A stretch of 16,637 nt of DNA from an uncultured Desulfomonile sp. (GTDB lineage: Bacteria > Desulfobacterota > Desulfomonilia > Desulfomonilales > Desulfomonilaceae), in assembly GCA_903853735.1 (NCBI GenBank), contig CAINUH010000552.1:1-16637 (forward strand), in the 5' to 3' direction. The notes beneath the pieces are model-generated. The model was not told the DNA's origin and ran no database searches. It worked only from the letters and a program-made list of their open reading frames with translations. Position 1 is the stretch's first letter; each line of letters starts with the position of its first letter. Shown in pieces: positions 14,184 to 16,637 of the stretch. A program made the translations under genes and the position numbers.

Positions 14184-16511
14184 TCATTCGACGTGAATCG
14201 TAATACGGGTTGCTTCTCTTTTGGGTGTGACCGCGTGTACCACGTGATCTCCACGAGAGGGATTCCAGAACAACTCATAGGGCGGTGGTGTACGCGCGAC
14301 TTCCATCCCATCCACCAGCCAGATTACATGCTCGACGACGCGATCCGTCTGAGCGTGGAAACGAATCACATTGGTTCGGTGAGGCGAAAAGACGAACCGG
14401 TCCGCATCGTGAGGACTAATGATTTCAATGCAATATCCGCTGCTTCCAGGACCAAACTTACCGGTCACACCACTCCGGGCGTCATTTTCAGCCCTGAGCG
14501 ATTGGGAGTGCCTCGGCATCAAACGAAACCTGCCTGAACTTAGCTCAGCCTCTCTTTGAAAAAGCCAACGAGCATAGTGGGGGCCAAGATAATGATGCTC
14601 CCCTTCGTGACTCAGGTCGCATTGGTAAGGTTCTCGGCCCGAGATTATCAACTCAGAGGTTTTGTACGGACAGCGGAATGAAGCCAAATCGCCTGACATC
14701 CAACAAACTTCAGCCTGCCGAACTCCGTCAGGGCGATGAAACCCTCGCGGCGTCTGACCACCGTAGAGAAATTGCACGATGTCAAGAAGGATAGGCCCGC
14801 ATGCCCCTGAGCCGGTTGTTCCGCCCGTGGTCCGGCCGTCGAAGTTGCCCGCCCAAATTCCTATCACGTGTTCGGATGTGTACGCTACGGTCCACGAGTC
14901 GCGATAGTTGCTGCTGGTGCCTGTTTTTACCGCAACTGGAAAGCCGAAATCAAAGTAGGAAGGATTCCCGAAGGTGAACAGCCGGGCAGTCGGGTCTGCC
15001 AGGATGTGAGTCACCATATATGCAGCCTCATCGGAGACAACCCTTACGCCGGGATGGGCTTTTTCTCCACGTACCATGGTCAGCGGCCTAAAATAGCCAT
15101 GATTGGCCAGCACTGCATAGGCCTGCACCAGTCGAAAGAGATTGACCTCCAGGTTGCCGATTGCAAGCCCAAGGCCATAGTGCTCGCTCGGCTTGGCACG
15201 TTCGTGAACAAGATCGAGCCGCTCGAGCAGCCCGAAGAAATCCTCCACCCGGACCTGCTTGAGCATTTTCACGGCAGAAATGTTTAGTGAATTGCCTAGG
15301 GCGGAACGGATCGTCACCGGGCCGTACGAACGCCTGTCTGAGTTCAGAGGCAGATAGTCTCCGTTGGGTGTGCGGTAGCTTCGAAAAGTGTCCGCGATTT
15401 CGGTCACCGTTTGGTAACCCTGCTCGAGAGCAAGAGCATAGAGAAAAGGCTTTAACGTGGAACCCGCTCCTCGCAAGGCGAATGCAGCGTTGTTAAATCC
15501 TTGGGCGGTTTCTCGATACCCGAGCGACCCCACCAACGCGAGCACTTCCGGTCCCTTGGTTGACGCCACTATCACCCCGGCCTGTTCGATACCCAACGCC
15601 GTGAGCCTTTTGCTGTGGGCTCGGAGAACCTGTTCCACGGCACGTTGGACCCGCAAGTCCAGAGACGTCTTGAGCGTTCCGTTGACCTCGGAGTCGGTAC
15701 GGACCAGGCAATCCACGAAGTGAGGCGCCTCAAAAGGCAGTGGTCTTACAGTAAAAGCTACGGAGTTTCCGAGGCTCAACCGGAACTGGTCCGGCGTGAT
15801 CACCCCCAGTCTAGCCATTCTCCGTAGAATCCGATCCTTCTCCCCGATGAGTAGACTCTTCCCCCACGACCGCCGGGGGTTGTATCGCGATGGAGATCGT
15901 GGGAGGGCAGCGAGAACGACCGCTTCTGCTACCGTGATGTGATCAACGCTCTTGTCGAAATAGACCCTTGCAGCGAGCGCGGCACCACGGATGTTCCCGC
16001 CCATGGGCGCAAGGTTCAGGTAGAGTTCGAGGATCTCTTTCTTCGAGAGCTGCCTCTCCATTTTTACGCTTTCCGCTAGTTCAATGCATTTCGCTCGATA
16101 CGTGCGAGGCCTCGGCTTGAGCAGCCGCACCACCTGTTGGGTAATTGTGGACGCGCCCGAGACCTTCCTGCCGCTGTAGATGTTCATGTACAGGGCGCGG
16201 GCGATGGCTATGGGGTCGAAACCGGGATGATACTCAAATCGCTTGTCCTCAGCCGCTATGACTGCTGCTTTGAGTGACGCAGGGAATCTGTCTACGCTCA
16301 TCCACAGACTAAGGCGATCCCTTCCATCCGGGAAAATTTTCAGAAGGCGCTCATTTCGATCAACAACCGTGAGGCCTGCGGTGCCCCGTTGAGCGGACAG
16401 AACCTGCCGAAAATCAGGAAGCGCGAAGTACGCGTATGCGCCCAAGAAGGCTGCCAAGCCTCCCAGAACAAGAACGGCCCATATCGCGTATTGCCAACGA
16501 CGGTGAAGCAC
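14184..16511 (-). CDS. pbpC: Penicillin-binding protein 1C, bifunctional peptidoglycan synthase
   Basis: A 775-residue class A penicillin-binding protein anchored in the inner membrane, polymerising glycan strands and (in family terms) cross-linking them in the periplasm. One N-terminal helix spans about 8-30 (YAIWAVLVLGGLAAFLGAYA). The GT51 glycosyltransferase domain covers about 45-215, with AAEDKRFEYHPGFD (E88), GASTITQQVVRLL and MERQLSKKEILELYLN. The transpeptidase domain has STLK at 351-354 (S351 acylated by penicillin), SLN at 408-410 and KTGT at 529-532. The last 90 residues fit the BiPBP_C domain typical of PbpC (SGYCIEIISPHDAD onward). All catalytic motifs are intact and the length is normal. 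Translation begins at GTG (16511), with GAGGTG five bases upstream (16517-16522). In many proteobacteria pbpC sits beside an alpha-2-macroglobulin gene; none is visible here, though the window ends 126 bases upstream. Confidence 0.96.
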   Translation of the reverse strand: MLHRRWQYAIWAVLVLGGLAAFLGAYAYFALPDFRQVLSAQRGTAGLTVVDRNERLLKIFPDGRDRLSLWMSVDRFPASLKAAVIAAEDKRFEYHPGFDPIAIARALYMNIYSGRKVSGASTITQQVVRLLKPRPRTYRAKCIELAESVKMERQLSKKEILELYLNLAPMGGNIRGAALAARVYFDKSVDHITVAEAVVLAALPRSPSRYNPRRSWGKSLLIGEKDRILRRMARLGVITPDQFRLSLGNSVAFTVRPLPFEAPHFVDCLVRTDSEVNGTLKTSLDLRVQRAVEQVLRAHSKRLTALGIEQAGVIVASTKGPEVLALVGSLGYRETAQGFNNAAFALRGAGSTLKPFLYALALEQGYQTVTEIADTFRSYRTPNGDYLPLNSDRRSYGPVTIRSALGNSLNISAVKMLKQVRVEDFFGLLERLDLVHERAKPSEHYGLGLAIGNLEVNLFRLVQAYAVLANHGYFRPLTMVRGEKAHPGVRVVSDEAAYMVTHILADPTARLFTFGNPSYFDFGFPVAVKTGTSSNYRDSWTVAYTSEHVIGIWAGNFDGRTTGGTTGSGACGPILLDIVQFLYGGQTPRGFHRPDGVRQAEVCWMSGDLASFRCPYKTSELIISGREPYQCDLSHEGEHHYLGPHYARWLFQREAELSSGRFRLMPRHSQSLRAENDARSGVTGKFGPGSSGYCIEIISPHDADRFVFSPHRTNVIRFHAQTDRVVEHVIWLVDGMEVARTPPPYELFWNPSRGDHVVHAVTPKREATRITIHVE

Positions 16512-16560
16512 TGTTACACCTCATAAGGCGTCCAAAATGAAGGGAAGGGTTAGTCATCGA

Positions 16561-16637
16561 TCAAGAGCACCTGGATTGGTCTCTTTCGATGAGAATCCCG
16601 GCATCACTCAGTTGGATCACCTTGCGGTGGGCAGTAT
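16561..16637 (-). CDS. C-terminal end of an unidentified gene, cut by the window edge
   Basis: On the minus strand an open frame enters from the right edge and stops with TGA at 16561-16563, 49 bases before the pbpC start. The visible end includes HRKVIQLSDAGILIERD. The hydrophobic-charged rhythm, with a glycine followed by I-L-I-E, recalls the C-terminus of ABC transporter ATPases of the LolD/MacB type (HxV-x-L-x-DGRI), but about 25 codons are too few to be sure. Same-strand spacing suggests cotranscription with pbpC. A chance open frame of this length is also possible. Confidence 0.35.
   Translation of the reverse strand, partial: TAHRKVIQLSDAGILIERDQSRCS

Noticed and set aside
14139..14185. 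Partial stem (GAGAC...GTCTC with ACGGT/ACCGT) after the pbpC stop, followed by TCTTCTTTTTTGGGG.
   Set aside because: The stem is bulged and the T-tract is about 10 bases away, so it does not meet the form of an intrinsic terminator; it may be a degenerate one.
13972..14187. A 71-codon minus-strand frame between pbpC and the deacetylase gene.
   Set aside because: It overlaps the TTG start and ribosome-binding site of the deacetylase in another frame and shows no family resemblance or good ribosome-binding site.
14097..14537. A 146-codon plus-strand open frame opposite the end of pbpC.
   Set aside because: The pbpC C-terminal domain on the other strand is intact and accounts for the open frame; the plus-strand product has no recognisable motif.
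16608..16622. GTTGGATCACCTT resembles the 3' end of 16S rRNA (GGTTGGATCACCTCC).
   Set aside because: The bases before and after do not match the 16S 3' helix region or a following spacer. The match is a short coincidence.

Overview
The window looks like an ordinary chromosomal segment of a Gram-negative, probably anaerobic bacterium. The mix of a tlyA-tyrS pair, a penicillin-binding protein 1C, a compact bacterial histone-deacetylase-like enzyme and a giant phosphotransferase related to pyruvate phosphate dikinase (PPDK) suggests a deltaproteobacterium (Desulfobacterota / Syntrophobacterales / Desulfomonile-like). That placement is inference from gene content, since no rRNA or tRNA is present. 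Base composition looks close to even G+C, with more A+T-rich intergenic gaps. I see no insertion sequence, integrase, phage gene, CRISPR array or tRNA.

Layout. (1) Positions 23-3034, minus strand: a four-gene run, transcribed leftwards. It encodes a small single-pass membrane protein, a secreted or anchored beta-rich protein (start overlapping the previous stop as ATGA), the TlyA-type rRNA 2'-O-methyltransferase and tyrosyl-tRNA synthetase. (2) Positions 3035-3430: a divergent intergenic region with a good sigma-70-type promoter facing right. (3) Positions 3431-12303, plus strand: a 1485-residue PPDK-like phosphotransferase without the PEP/pyruvate barrel; a secreted Pro/Ser-rich protein; a GT2 glycosyltransferase; an A+T-rich gap of 380 bases; a second glycosyltransferase-like protein with an N-terminal coiled coil; and a CNNM-type (DUF21 plus CBS) membrane protein. 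(4) Positions 12448-16637, minus strand: the end of an unidentified gene, PbpC, a compact HDAC-superfamily deacetylase, and an unrecognised 206-residue protein. The two strands converge at 12304-12447, where I see no convincing terminator.

How the genes fit together. Translation and ribosome maturation (tyrS, tlyA) sit at the left and peptidoglycan synthesis (pbpC) at the right. The two glycosyltransferases imply surface polysaccharide or glycan work. The most unusual gene is the giant PPDK-like protein. It keeps a nucleotide-binding ATP-grasp domain and a phospho-histidine swivel domain, but replaces the PEP/pyruvate barrel with about 1000 residues of largely helical N-terminal sequence, so its phosphate acceptor is unknown. 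Four genes begin with GTG or TTG, and in three of them a Shine-Dalgarno sequence fixes the start.
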